Notes: a model not told the origin generated them from the letters alone. 33,835 nt of DNA from Leptolyngbyaceae cyanobacterium C42_A2020_001 (GCA_015272515.1 JACYLN010000103.1:1-33835); one strand, 5' to 3'; shown: positions 14,203-22,838, numbered from the stretch's first letter. Translations and numbers: made by a program.

Positions 14203-16506
14203 TTAGATGTACATAGCGAAGTAGTTTTCATAGATTTCCGTATTTGTGGATAAAGTCTGATTGATTGCGGCGCGATCGCTATCTCGCTCTGCCCCGGTCG
14301 CGTTATCAAGACTTACATCGGGAATGTAATCACCACAATATTCATTCGCAGGAACCACTTGGTTGATCTTTTTGGGATAACTCAAACCGAGATGGTTCAT
14401 GAGGGTAATGAATTGGTCGCGGGTGCGATCTTGAAAGCGGGGATTCAGTCGTTTTTCTTCCCCAATCGTGGAGACGGTGCGCCCTTTGTAGTCATGAGCT
14501 GGATAAACGAGGGTATCTTCTGGCAGAGTAAATAACCGTTGGGTGACGGTGTCGTAGAGCGTACCCGCATCGCCTGATTGCAGATCCGTGCGACCGCAAC
14601 CGCGAATCAGCAGAGCATCTCCCGTCAGTAAGTGAGTATTGTTGATCAGATAAGCCAAGTGACTATTGGTATGTCCGGGGGTTGCGATCGCCTCAATCCG
14701 CACAGTTCCAATCATCAAGGTTTCGCGATCGGCAAGGGAATGATCAGCCGATCGCGCTGTGGCATGTTGCGGTACCAAAACCTGACACCCAGTTTGCTGC
14801 CTGAGTTTGCCTGCTCCCGTAATGTGATCCGCATGAATATGGGTTTCCAAGCAGTAGCGCAGACTCAGCCCCAAGTCATGCAACGCTTGTAAATCGCGAT
14901 CGACTTGCTCTAACACCGTGTCAACCAATACCGCTTCCTTGGTTTGGTGGTCTGCAATCAGGTAAGTGTAAGTACTGGATTCCGGGTCAAAAAATTGGCG
15001 AAATAGCAGCGTTGAGGGTGGTAGCGGAGGACGCGACTCGCCACAGTCTTGCTCAATGGCACGGGTTGACGCAATTCCTTGAGCAAACGTAGGAACCGGA
15101 CGCACTCGGATCGGTAGGGACTGTAAAACCGTTGCGGCTAAAGTCTGAGCTTGTTCTCGCAGTTCCGGGACCGCGATCGTTTCCCACAAATTGCCTTTGC
15201 GGGGAGTCCCCAGCGTATACAGCAAACTGGAACGGTTGCCTGCCATGTCCAGGATCGCACCATCAGCCGCCGTATCCATTCCCAAACCCAGGTCATTGGG
15301 GCGGATCAAGCCCTGCTCCCGCAAATTCGCAATTAATGGCTGCGGCGATCGCCGATAATCTGCCTGAATACCCGTACAATTCACCACCCGACTGACGTTC
15401 AAAACCATTGTTGTTTTCGTGTGGCGTTGGGCTAAGATAACGTCTACTGCTGCCGGAGTTACTTGATAGGCTTGAATCCGTCCGGCGAGAATGGTGAGTT
15501 GCCCGGAGTCTTGCATCATCTGCACAATCTCCCCAATTTCAGGCGCAATGCGGTGACGATGCACATCCCAATAAGGCGCGACATGGCGCAAAAACCGCCG
15601 TTGTTCTCGACGGGGCAATTGTTGCCAGAGAGATTGAGTGATGGGACGCAGGGAATCGATTACCGATCGCCAGTCATAACCCTGTACTGCTGCGGTCTGC
15701 ACCTCATGTCGAAGCCAGCGCCATAATCCACGCACCGTTTTAGGAGCGGTGGTGGGTGTTGCCCAGGTAAGATAAGGTTGGGTAGATTGATGCACTAAAG
15801 GAGCCAAACCGCGACGAGACACAGCATAAATTTTGCCCTGATGCTGGCGATCGTGCAGAGACACGACCATATCCACCATCGTCAGCCCCGTGCCAATTAG
15901 CAAGACGGGTGCATCTGCTTCAAGATCTGCCAACGCTTCTGATGACCAAGCATGACGCAGATACGAACGGTCTTCAGATGATTGTGATCCGGGAGGGGTA
16001 GCAGGAGCATTGCCCAGTGCCAGGACGACCTTATCTGTGGCGAACAAACGACCGCTGCGGAGGGAGACTAACGCCCCTTTTGGTTGAGGCTCGATCGCCA
16101 CAACCTCATCCGTGATCCGCTCGAACCGTACCAAACTGGAGGAGGTTGCTTCTGCTTCTTCCAAAATCGATTGCAGATAAAGCCCGTAGACTTGTCGGGG
16201 AATGAAACTGCTGGCGTTCAACTTTTGGGGCAACACTGCTGCTAACTCGTGCTGGTTGTAGTTGAGCCAGCGTAACAAATGTCCTGGATCATCGGGAAAG
16301 GCACTCATCTTACCAGCGGACACATTCAGCAGATGGCTTTTAGTGTTCGTACTATAGGCAACGCCTTTGCCAATTTCAGGACGCTGCTCAATCAGCTTGA
16401 TAGTCAGAGGACGGTTAGCAGATTTCAACAGATGCGCCGCAACCAGAGAACCACTAAAGCCAGCCCCAACAATCGCGATCGTGGTCGGAGAATCAGAAGT
16501 CAGCAT
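14203..16506 (-). CDS. Fusion: FAD/NAD(P)-binding oxidoreductase + ETHE1-type persulfide dioxygenase
   Basis: This 767-residue protein has two enzyme halves. The N-terminal part (about 1-475) is an FAD/NAD(P)-binding flavoprotein of the NAD_binding_9 type, with IVGAGFSG (13-19), the LLNVSAGKMSAFPDDPGHLL segment, and a second nucleotide site LLIGTGLTMVD (about 202-212). The C-terminal part (about 498-730) is a metallo-beta-lactamase-fold ETHE1-like persulfide dioxygenase, with HIHADH (His556, His558, Asp560, His561), TPGHT (His612), TGDALLIRGCGRTD (Asp630) and YPAHDYKGRTVSTIGEEK (His671). ETHE1 enzymes oxidise glutathione persulfide to sulfite. The ATG at 16506 is the first ATG; an in-frame TTG at 16581 could add 25 residues. 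The joined flavoprotein may generate or reduce persulfide. The fusion partner is unusual. Confidence 0.85.
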   Translation of the reverse strand: MLTSDSPTTIAIVGAGFSGSLVAAHLLKSANRPLTIKLIEQRPEIGKGVAYSTNTKSHLLNVSAGKMSAFPDDPGHLLRWLNYNQHELAAVLPQKLNASSFIPRQVYGLYLQSILEEAEATSSSLVRFERITDEVVAIEPQPKGALVSLRSGRLFATDKVVLALGNAPATPPGSQSSEDRSYLRHAWSSEALADLEADAPVLLIGTGLTMVDMVVSLHDRQHQGKIYAVSRRGLAPLVHQSTQPYLTWATPTTAPKTVRGLWRWLRHEVQTAAVQGYDWRSVIDSLRPITQSLWQQLPRREQRRFLRHVAPYWDVHRHRIAPEIGEIVQMMQDSGQLTILAGRIQAYQVTPAAVDVILAQRHTKTTMVLNVSRVVNCTGIQADYRRSPQPLIANLREQGLIRPNDLGLGMDTAADGAILDMAGNRSSLLYTLGTPRKGNLWETIAVPELREQAQTLAATVLQSLPIRVRPVPTFAQGIASTRAIEQDCGESRPPLPPSTLLFRQFFDPESSTYTYLIADHQTKEAVLVDTVLEQVDRDLQALHDLGLSLRYCLETHIHADHITGAGKLRQQTGCQVLVPQHATARSADHSLADRETLMIGTVRIEAIATPGHTNSHLAYLINNTHLLTGDALLIRGCGRTDLQSGDAGTLYDTVTQRLFTLPEDTLVYPAHDYKGRTVSTIGEEKRLNPRFQDRTRDQFITLMNHLGLSYPKKINQVVPANEYCGDYIPDVSLDNATGAERDSDRAAINQTLSTNTEIYENYFAMYI

Positions 16507-16652
16507 TTCTAGAAACCCCACTCGCGGATTGTAACCGTTGTTGCTTGCTTCATTCTTACTATCATGAGAGACTGCTATCAATGAAATACGGCATCTGTAT
16601 TGATTTACAGTATTTTAGACGCATCTATCCAGATTTATCCAGGGGGTTGGTG

Positions 16653-16979
16653 ATGCAACTCTATTATGTCACCTTGAATAATGCGAATGAGGCTGAACAA
16701 ATCGGGCGATCGCTGTTGGAGAATCGGCTAGCCGTTTGCGTCAACTGGTTCCCGATCACTTGTGCCTATCGTTGGGATGAAGAAATCACTCAAGAACCCG
16801 AAGTCGCATTGCTAATTAAAACCCAGACTGGCTTGCAAGAATCGATTGAACAAACCATTCGGGAATATGTTCAGTACGCCAACTTCATTGCTGAAATTAC
16901 ACCTAGCTATGTTAACTCAGCCTTTCTAAGTTGGTTGAATCAGGAAGTGCCTCAACAGCCCCTTCATACTGCCAGTTAA
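16653..16979 (+). CDS. cutA: CutA1-like divalent-cation tolerance protein
   Basis: This 108-residue protein matches CutA1, a trimeric ferredoxin-like fold protein. The motifs are YYVTLNNANEAEQIGRSLLE (3-22), LAVCVNWFPITCAYRW (about 25-40) and EVALLIKTQ (about 49-57). CutA is linked to copper and other divalent metal tolerance, but its biochemical role is not settled. The start at 16653 is chosen because the family begins there and an AGGGGG-rich ribosome-binding site precedes it; the longer open frame from 16545 adds unrelated residues. It is transcribed divergently from the flavoprotein fusion, with about 146 nt between the starts. Confidence 0.9.
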   Translation: MQLYYVTLNNANEAEQIGRSLLENRLAVCVNWFPITCAYRWDEEITQEPEVALLIKTQTGLQESIEQTIREYVQYANFIAEITPSYVNSAFLSWLNQEVPQQPLHTAS

Positions 16980-17067
16980 AGTGAATCTGTAAATAGAGAA
17001 ATATCAACTTTCTATCTGAAGCTGGCAACCTTATACCTATTGTCAAACAAGAATGGAGAAATTTCTA

Positions 17068-17573
17068 ATGACAACAACAAATTCCATTCGGAATCGACCT
17101 TTAACCAATTCTCAACTGCTACTGCATGATGCTTCACTCACCTTTGCAGCCGGTGCTTTTGGCGGCTTACTCAATAGTTTAACGGTAGTTTAACGGTTTG
17201 GATTTTTGGCGCGATCGGCATCACTGGACTGCTCGGAGTCAAGATTGCGCCAGCTTTCACCCCGGCATGGCTCTATCCTCGGATTGTTTGGGGTGGATTG
17301 TGGGGCTTCCTGTTTCTGCTGTCTCTGCCTTTTCTTGCCAGAAAATCTGCCTGGATTCAAGGTTTAGTGTTGAGTCTGGTACCATCCTTAGTGCAATTAC
17401 TTCTAGTCTTTCCTGTAAAAGATGGTAAAGGCTTTTTAGGATTGGGTTTAGGCTTACTGACACCATTATTCGTGCTGCTGTTTAATGCGGTTTGGGGCGT
17501 GGGCACTGCGTTTTTGCTGCACTGGATTAACCGAAATTCCTACCCATCCGAATTTGATGTGAATCAGTTATGA
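17068..17573 (+). pseudogene. Small membrane-protein gene broken by an 11-bp tandem duplication
   Basis: Starting at ATG 17068 the frame reads MTTTNSIRNRPLTNSQ, then LLLHDASLTFAAGAFGGLLN and stops at TAA. A tandem copy of TAGTTTAACGG (17175-17185 and 17186-17196) causes the stop. Removing one copy restores a continuous frame, LNSLTVWIFGAIGITGLLGV, on to FLLHWINRN and a stop at 17573. The restored protein would be about 164 residues with four hydrophobic segments. The family is not recognised. An RBS-like AATGGAGAA lies upstream. The duplication is recent, since both copies are identical and the remaining frame is undecayed. Replication slippage is the likely cause. Confidence 0.8.
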
Positions 17574-17610
17574 TAGGCAGCGATCGAGTGCATCCCAGTT
17601 TTGCAAATTT

Positions 17611-17752
17611 GCCCTCATTCCCCAACCTCTTCTCCCGAAATAGGCTTTGGCTAGATTCGACCATTTGTGTATATGTGGCAGCCCAAAATAGGAGAAGGGG
17701 AGCCGGATTCAAAGTTCCTTTCCCACGCAGGGAGAGGGATTTAGGGTGAGGG
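17611..17752. repeat. Dispersed cyanobacterial intergenic repeat with a nested 48-bp insertion
   Basis: The outer sequence is of the same family as 12949-13041 (CCTCATTCCCCAACCTCTTC ... GGGAGAGGGATTTAGGGTGA). It is interrupted after CTCCCGAAATAGG by about 48 bp that ends in a second AAATAGG before GAGAAGGGGAGCC resumes. The rest of the 17574-17951 gap is AT-rich and probably holds the promoter of the sulfate-binding protein gene; I see no gene in it. Confidence 0.75.
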
Positions 17753-17951
17753 ATACAAAAGTGGAATGCACCCACTGTGATCGCCCTTTGGAATAGGAAA
17801 ATTTTGCTCCAAATTCAGACTTATTTCTAAAGTCAAAAAATCTTAGATTAAGGTCTTGCATTGCTGCGAGAACTGTGAGATTCTCATACTTTAGAGATAC
17901 ACCTAAATCTCTACCAGATTACAGTAGATTCACCGAATTGGAATTCATGTC

Positions 17952-19028
17952 ATGCGTCGTACTCCTACCTGCACGATTTCCTTAGTGCTGACCGCAGGGT
18001 TCAGTCTGAGTTTGACAACGCCCTTTCATCCTGCGATCGCCTCTCCCCAAGCGCTCTCAGATCAATCAAAGTCTCAATTGATTAGTCAATCTCCCAAGAA
18101 GGTGGAGTTGCTGTTAGTGTCCTATGCAGTGACGAAAGCTGCTTACGACAAGATCATTCCCAAGTTTGCGGAAAAGTGGAAACGGGAAACCGGGCAGGAA
18201 GTAACTATCAATGCGAGCTATGCTGGATCGGGTACTCAAACTCGCGCCATCTTAGATGGGCTTGAAGCAGATGTTGCAGCACTTGCACTTGCACTGGATA
18301 CAAAGCGGTTGGAGAAAGGTGGATTGATTCAACCTGGGTGGGAAAAAGAAGCACCCAATGATGCGATCGTGACGCGATCGGTGATTGCATTTGTGACTCG
18401 TCCTGGTAACCCAAAAGGCATTCGTACCTGGGCAGATTTAACAAAACCTGGAATTCAAGTGATTACCGCTAATCCTAAGACTTCTGGTGGTGCTCGTTGG
18501 AATTTCTTGGGTTTGTGGGGCGCGATTACCCAAACAGGTGGCAAAGAAGATAAAGCGCGTGACTTTGTGAGTCAGGTGTATCGCAATGCCCCATTGCTGC
18601 CAAAAGATGCTCGAGAGGCAAGCGATGCATTCTTTAAGCAAAAGCAGGGCGACGTACTGCTGAACTATGAGAATGAAATGATTCTGGCCTCTCAAAAAGG
18701 TGAAACCGGATTTTTCACCGTCATTCCCCAAACGAATATTTCGATCGATAATCCTGTCGCTGTTGTGGATAAATATGTCGATAAGAAGGGAACTCGTAAG
18801 GTCGCTGAGGCATTTGTGCAGTTTTTGTTCACACCAGAAGCACAAAGAGACTTCGCTAGTGTTGGCTTTCGTCCGGGTGTACCCACCTTAACCAAAGAAT
18901 TGGATAAGAACTTTCCCAAAGTGACCAAGATCTATACCGTGAAGGACTTTGGTGGCTGGGACTCAATCCAGAAGAAGTTTTTTGATGATGGTGCTGTGTT
19001 TGACCAAATTTACAGCCCATCTCGTTGA
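17952..19028 (+). CDS. sbpA: Periplasmic sulfate-binding protein (sulfate ABC transporter)
   Basis: This 358-residue protein has a signal peptide (residues 1-30, ending near AIAS) and the sulfate/thiosulfate-binding protein fold. Family motifs are VELLLVSYAVTKAAYDKIIP, SYAGSGTQTRAILDGLEADV, GWEKEAPNDAIVTRSVIAFV and NPKTSGGARWNFLGLWG. It captures sulfate in the periplasm and passes it to a CysT/CysW/CysA permease, which is not in this window. The mature protein has a single Met (NYENEMIL) and no Cys, as expected for a protein needed when sulfur is scarce. It lies 48 nt upstream of a TonB-like gene on the same strand, and a terminator follows exbD, so an sbpA-tonB-exbB-exbD transcript is likely. 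Confidence 0.95.
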   Translation: MRRTPTCTISLVLTAGFSLSLTTPFHPAIASPQALSDQSKSQLISQSPKKVELLLVSYAVTKAAYDKIIPKFAEKWKRETGQEVTINASYAGSGTQTRAILDGLEADVAALALALDTKRLEKGGLIQPGWEKEAPNDAIVTRSVIAFVTRPGNPKGIRTWADLTKPGIQVITANPKTSGGARWNFLGLWGAITQTGGKEDKARDFVSQVYRNAPLLPKDAREASDAFFKQKQGDVLLNYENEMILASQKGETGFFTVIPQTNISIDNPVAVVDKYVDKKGTRKVAEAFVQFLFTPEAQRDFASVGFRPGVPTLTKELDKNFPKVTKIYTVKDFGGWDSIQKKFFDDGAVFDQIYSPSR

Positions 19029-19076
19029 TATGCCTCTATGCTGACGATCCTCGCTCTCGACTAAAGGGGACAGTTC

Positions 19077-20276
19077 ATGCCCCTTTTCTACATGTTTAGG
19101 ATAAAAGGAATGCCTTTGTCTTCTTCAGAAAAATCTCTGCAACAACTCAACGGCAATCCTGAACCCATTGATTTTGCAGGAAACAACTTCCACCAGTCTA
19201 CTGATGGTGAAGTGGAAACGCGATCGCCTGCTTCTATCCCCGTTGAATCGTTATCTGATGGTAATGTTCCACCTTTATTTTCAGTCTCTCGGCAAGGAGG
19301 CGGAATTGCGAGATGGATTTGGGTTGTTGCCTTCGCATCAATTGGCTTACATGCTGGCGTTTTGCTGATTCCGATGGGAGAGGAGGCAAAACCACCGCCT
19401 CCCAAACCGCCTGAGAATCAGGTTCGCATTACGCAGTTACCCACCTTAAAGAAACAGCCCACCATTAAACGCCCGCCCAAGCCTGTTGTGAAGCGGGTTT
19501 CTGCTTCCAAAGTCAGCCGTCCTCAAATCAAAACCCCAACAGCCCCAACCGTGGCTGCTGCGTCTAAACCTCCTGCTGACCCATTGAAGGACGAGCAGCC
19601 AGGAGAAGATAGTCCCTGGAAAGATTTCCCGCTTTATCCCGGCTCTACAACTGGATGTTTTGAATTGCCATCCTGTTTGCAAGCAGATGCCGATTTGAGT
19701 CAGGTGTCAGCTCACTTTGCCGGGCAACTCCCTGCGAAGAAGTATGAGATCAAACGAGTTGCTCAGGAGACAGGACGACAGGTTTATCAGGTGACTCGCA
19801 GTGGGTTATCCCAGTTTCTCAGCATCATTGAGAATGGTAAGAAGACCGTCTATGTTCTATCTGATGCACCCCGCACCTTAGCGGATTTAGAAAAAGCTGT
19901 AGAGGTGCCGCCGGAAATCTACGCCATTTTGGTGGGATTGGCAGTACAGCAAGCCGATGCTTCTGCTTTTGCTCAACCTAATCAGTTTTATGCCAAAGCC
20001 GATGGAAAAGGTTTGAATGCGGGTGAGCTAGTGCCGCGATCGGGAATTCGCAATATCAGCCTGGTGTCGGGACAATCAGCAGATACGATGATGGATGAGT
20101 TTTTGCGTTCTAACTTACAAAATAGTGATTTTGAAGTGACGGATATACCTAAACAATATGGAGGTGGGAAAGTTTATCGAGCCACAAAAAAAAGTCAAAC
20201 TCTATATTTAAACCTAGTTCCAACTAAAGATAATAGTGGTACGTTGCTTGTGATCTGGAAAACTCCACCAGGTTAG
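19077..20276 (+). CDS. TonB-like periplasm-spanning protein with an unusual C-terminus
   Basis: This 399-residue protein has a cytoplasmic N-terminal part (about 1-80) and one membrane segment (WIWVVAFASIGLHAGVLLIP, about 82-101). A Pro/Lys-rich periplasm-spanning region follows (PPPPKPPENQ ... KRPPKPVVKR), as in TonB. The C-terminal half is not a recognisable TonB domain. It contains two similar alpha-beta modules (about 200-265 and 335-398), each with a helix followed by a KYEIKRV/DFEVTDI strand, a VYQVTR/VYRATK strand and a final hydrophobic strand. Two Cys (TTGCFELPSC) may form a disulfide. The start at 19077 has an AAAGGGGA ribosome-binding site; 19110 is an equally good alternative. The following ExbB and ExbD genes support a TonB-type role. 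No TonB-dependent receptor is in the window. Confidence 0.75.
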   Translation: MPLFYMFRIKGMPLSSSEKSLQQLNGNPEPIDFAGNNFHQSTDGEVETRSPASIPVESLSDGNVPPLFSVSRQGGGIARWIWVVAFASIGLHAGVLLIPMGEEAKPPPPKPPENQVRITQLPTLKKQPTIKRPPKPVVKRVSASKVSRPQIKTPTAPTVAAASKPPADPLKDEQPGEDSPWKDFPLYPGSTTGCFELPSCLQADADLSQVSAHFAGQLPAKKYEIKRVAQETGRQVYQVTRSGLSQFLSIIENGKKTVYVLSDAPRTLADLEKAVEVPPEIYAILVGLAVQQADASAFAQPNQFYAKADGKGLNAGELVPRSGIRNISLVSGQSADTMMDEFLRSNLQNSDFEVTDIPKQYGGGKVYRATKKSQTLYLNLVPTKDNSGTLLVIWKTPPG

Positions 20277-20307
20277 AAGTGCTGAGCACTGAGAATTGAG
20301 TGCTGAG
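20277..20307. repeat. 31-nt dispersed repeat in the tonB-exbB spacer
   Basis: AAGTGCTGAG and TGAGTGCTGAG flank a variable 10-nt middle. The inverse occurs at 11148-11178 with 27 of 31 bases shared. It starts at the base after the tonB stop codon. Confidence 0.6.
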
Positions 20308-20341
20308 TAAATTTTAGTCTTCCTATTCCCCATTTCATCCT

Positions 20342-21022
20342 ATGTCTACTGTCTTTCAGTTTCTTGCCAAAGGTGGTCCGGTCATGATCCCGATCGTAGG
20401 ACTCTCGATCGCGACGGTTGCCAGTGCGTTAGAGCGGGCCATTTTCTGGTCTCGGCTACTGCGAGCGGAAAAACGGATTGTGCATGATGTGCTTGAGGCG
20501 GCTCACTACAACCTGGACACTGCCGCTGAGATTGCCTTTAAAGCCCAAGATCAGCCGATTGGACGGTTTTTATTCTCAGCCTTGCGATTGCAAGACCCAA
20601 CACCAGAAACGTTTCGACTGGCACTACAAACCACTGGAGAAGAAGAATTTATTGAAATGCGGCGGGGCAATCGCTTGTTAGAAACAGTCGTCGCAGTAGC
20701 ACCCTTGCTAGGTTTATTAGGCACGGTAACAGGCTTGATTGTTACTTTTGTGAATCTGAAAATCGGCGGTGGCGGATCTTCAGTCGATACGTCTAAAGCC
20801 GCAGAAGGGATTGGGGAAGCGCTGATTACAACCGCTGGTGGAATGATTGTTGCTATCGTCGCTTTATTGATCTTACGAGTCAGTACGACGTTTCAAGGCA
20901 AACAGGTGGAATATTTTTCCAAAGTTGCTGGTAAGTTGGAACTGATTTATCGCCATCTCTGGTATGAGCGATCGCAAATACCAGAGGAGTCGCGATCGCA
21001 ATTCGCCAATCGCGAATTTTAA
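20342..21022 (+). CDS. exbB: ExbB/TolQ/MotA-family proton channel protein
   Basis: This 226-residue inner-membrane protein has three membrane segments (about 13-35, 117-140, 158-182). The ExbB/TolQ signature is AVAPLLGLLGTVTGLIVTF in the second and GEALITTAGGMIVAIVAL in the third. It forms the pentameric proton channel that, with ExbD, drives TonB. It has four Met and no Cys. It lies 65 nt after the TonB-like gene and 26 nt before exbD, consistent with one operon. MotA or TolQ roles are less likely given the TonB-like neighbour. Confidence 0.93.
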   Translation: MSTVFQFLAKGGPVMIPIVGLSIATVASALERAIFWSRLLRAEKRIVHDVLEAAHYNLDTAAEIAFKAQDQPIGRFLFSALRLQDPTPETFRLALQTTGEEEFIEMRRGNRLLETVVAVAPLLGLLGTVTGLIVTFVNLKIGGGGSSVDTSKAAEGIGEALITTAGGMIVAIVALLILRVSTTFQGKQVEYFSKVAGKLELIYRHLWYERSQIPEESRSQFANREF

Positions 21023-21048
21023 CTTATCTACTATTCAAAGTTTTATCT

Positions 21049-21459
21049 ATGTCTTACTTTGATTCTCAAAAAAGTAATTCTCAAATTCCAGAAGTCAATC
21101 TGGTGCCGATGATGGATGTGATTATGACGATTCTCACGTTCTTCATCATTGTTTCCATGACTATGACTGATTTTCAATCGGTGAATGTGCCGTTACCCAA
21201 AACAGAAAAAGGTGCAACTAAAGAAAAAATCCCCGATCCGATGATTGTGGCGTTGAATCAACAAGGTCAGATTTTGCTGAAGAATCAAAATACAACCACG
21301 GAACAATTGGAGCAGCAGATTGTGGTGTATCTCAACAAAAATCCAAAGGGTGCTGTGGTGTTAAAAGCTGATCGTAAATTGTCCTATGAAAAAGTAGTAC
21401 AAATTCTAGGTGCAATTCGTGAAGTTGGGGGCGATCGCGTTTCGTTGGCGATCGACTAA
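21049..21459 (+). CDS. exbD: ExbD/TolR-family protein
   Basis: This 136-residue protein has one membrane segment (about 20-42) starting with NLVPMMDVIMTILTFFIIV. Asp23 is the conserved proton-carrying aspartate. A periplasmic domain with QQGQILLKNQ, VVLKADRKLSYEKVVQILG and a final GGDRVSLAID is typical of ExbD/TolR. It partners the ExbB gene 26 nt upstream and is the last gene of the presumed sbpA-tonB-exbBD operon; a strong hairpin follows. Confidence 0.93.
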   Translation: MSYFDSQKSNSQIPEVNLVPMMDVIMTILTFFIIVSMTMTDFQSVNVPLPKTEKGATKEKIPDPMIVALNQQGQILLKNQNTTTEQLEQQIVVYLNKNPKGAVVLKADRKLSYEKVVQILGAIREVGGDRVSLAID

Positions 21460-21517
21460 AGCCAAATCTTTAAAGGAATTTGGGCGGCGAAAAGGACTCA
21501 GACGAAGTCAAAACACC

Positions 21518-21571
21518 ATCCCCCATTCCTCCTTGATAAGCCCATGATAAGGAGAAATGAGGGGGGATTTT
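21518..21571. terminator. Bidirectional terminator between exbD and the PEP-CTERM gene
   Basis: An imperfect long hairpin pairs ATCCCCCATTCCTCCTT (21519-21534) with AAGGAGAAATGAGGGGGGAT (about 21549-21568), followed by TTTTAT. It lies between two convergent genes and could stop both transcripts. Confidence 0.7.
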
Positions 21572-21572
21572 A

Positions 21573-22481
21573 TTATGCCGTGACTTTTTTGCGCTTCTTC
21601 AACATCAAACCAAGTCCTCCCGCGACCAATGCACCAGTCATCGTAAACGGTTCTGGAACCGCCGCAACGACTTTGAAGTCGGGGCCGTTATCGCCACCTA
21701 AAGCTCCCAGGTTGTTATTTGAACTGGTTAACCGCAAGGTTTTTGTTGCACCGTCATCCAGCCGTAGCCCGATTGAGCCAAGATTGAAGGGACCATTATT
21801 GAGTACGGGAATAACCTGAGTGCTGATGTTGTAATCTGCTTTGGTATAGTTTGCTCTCAAGATTTTATAGCTGGCTAAAACCGTACTGCGATCGTCGCTC
21901 AACGCCTCAACGAGTAAATCGCTGTCTCCTGCGGTCGTACCTCCCGCTGTTCCGCCTCGCTCCCAGAAGAAGAACAAACTGACTGGATTGGCAAAGGAAA
22001 CTTCAATGCTGGCAGTATTCGCATTTTCTCTGGTCACCAGAATGCTATTCAGGTTCAAGTTGCCTAGACTTCCCACAATATCTTGATCAGTTGGATTCGG
22101 TTTGGATGGTCCCTCCCCAATCAGTGGATCGCTGGCAGTATTGGGTCCGCGTCCAGAGTGAAGCACACCATAGACACTGCCATCGGGAAGGGTATAAGTA
22201 TCGTTGCGAAGCACCTTTGCGTCAGACACGACTTCAAATTGATTGATGGTGCCACCTCCAAAGACAATGGAATCCAGACGAATATCTTTAGTTGGGTCAT
22301 TCAGCAAGCCGCTAGCTGGCTCGATCGGTGGACTGGCAGTGACATTCGTTTGGAACGAAAAAGGAGTAAATGTAGCCGCTTGGGAGGAAACCGCATTGGT
22401 CATTGCGATCGCCGTTGTAGAAACCAGCGATGCAGCAATCACAACCGCTCTCCTCGAAAAGAGATTCGTTCTCTGAGTCAT
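21573..22481 (-). CDS. Exosortase-dependent (PEP-CTERM) surface protein
   Basis: This 302-residue exported protein has a signal peptide (RRAVVIAASLVSTTAIAMTN, cleavage near SQA-ATF) and a Gly/Asn/Asp-rich beta-type body with GGDNGPDFKVVAAVPEP near the end. A PEP-CTERM sorting signal follows: VPEP, a hydrophobic helix, then KKRKK. Exosortase removes this tail and the protein is delivered to the cell surface or matrix. The body resembles cyanobacterial XDP-type exosortase substrates. Between the signal peptide and VPEP there is no Met and no Cys. It is convergent with exbD across the terminator. The function is unknown. Confidence 0.88.
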   Translation of the reverse strand: MTQRTNLFSRRAVVIAASLVSTTAIAMTNAVSSQAATFTPFSFQTNVTASPPIEPASGLLNDPTKDIRLDSIVFGGGTINQFEVVSDAKVLRNDTYTLPDGSVYGVLHSGRGPNTASDPLIGEGPSKPNPTDQDIVGSLGNLNLNSILVTRENANTASIEVSFANPVSLFFFWERGGTAGGTTAGDSDLLVEALSDDRSTVLASYKILRANYTKADYNISTQVIPVLNNGPFNLGSIGLRLDDGATKTLRLTSSNNNLGALGGDNGPDFKVVAAVPEPFTMTGALVAGGLGLMLKKRKKVTA

Positions 22482-22838
22482 GACTTTAGGGAATTTGAAT
22501 GATTTGAATACTCAAGATAGACAGCTTACCTAAGCGGATAACTTTCTGACTTTCAACTTTCTGTCTTTGCCAGTGAACTGTCTTGTGTAAAGACAATATC
22601 GATTAAAACTTCGTTCGTCAAGTTAACACGAATCAGTTTTTTGTAAGGAATTAGTCTAATTGACCATATCTCAAACTACAATCGTCAATAAACTTAAGAC
22701 AAAAACTGAGAAATGAAGCATGAGATACCAAATAGATGAATCGCAAACTACAATATTCATAGATTAAAAAAGCTAGTGTCTAGAATTTAATATTTCGACG
22801 ACTGATCTTATTCCTGGCTAGCTGACACATCTTTGTGT

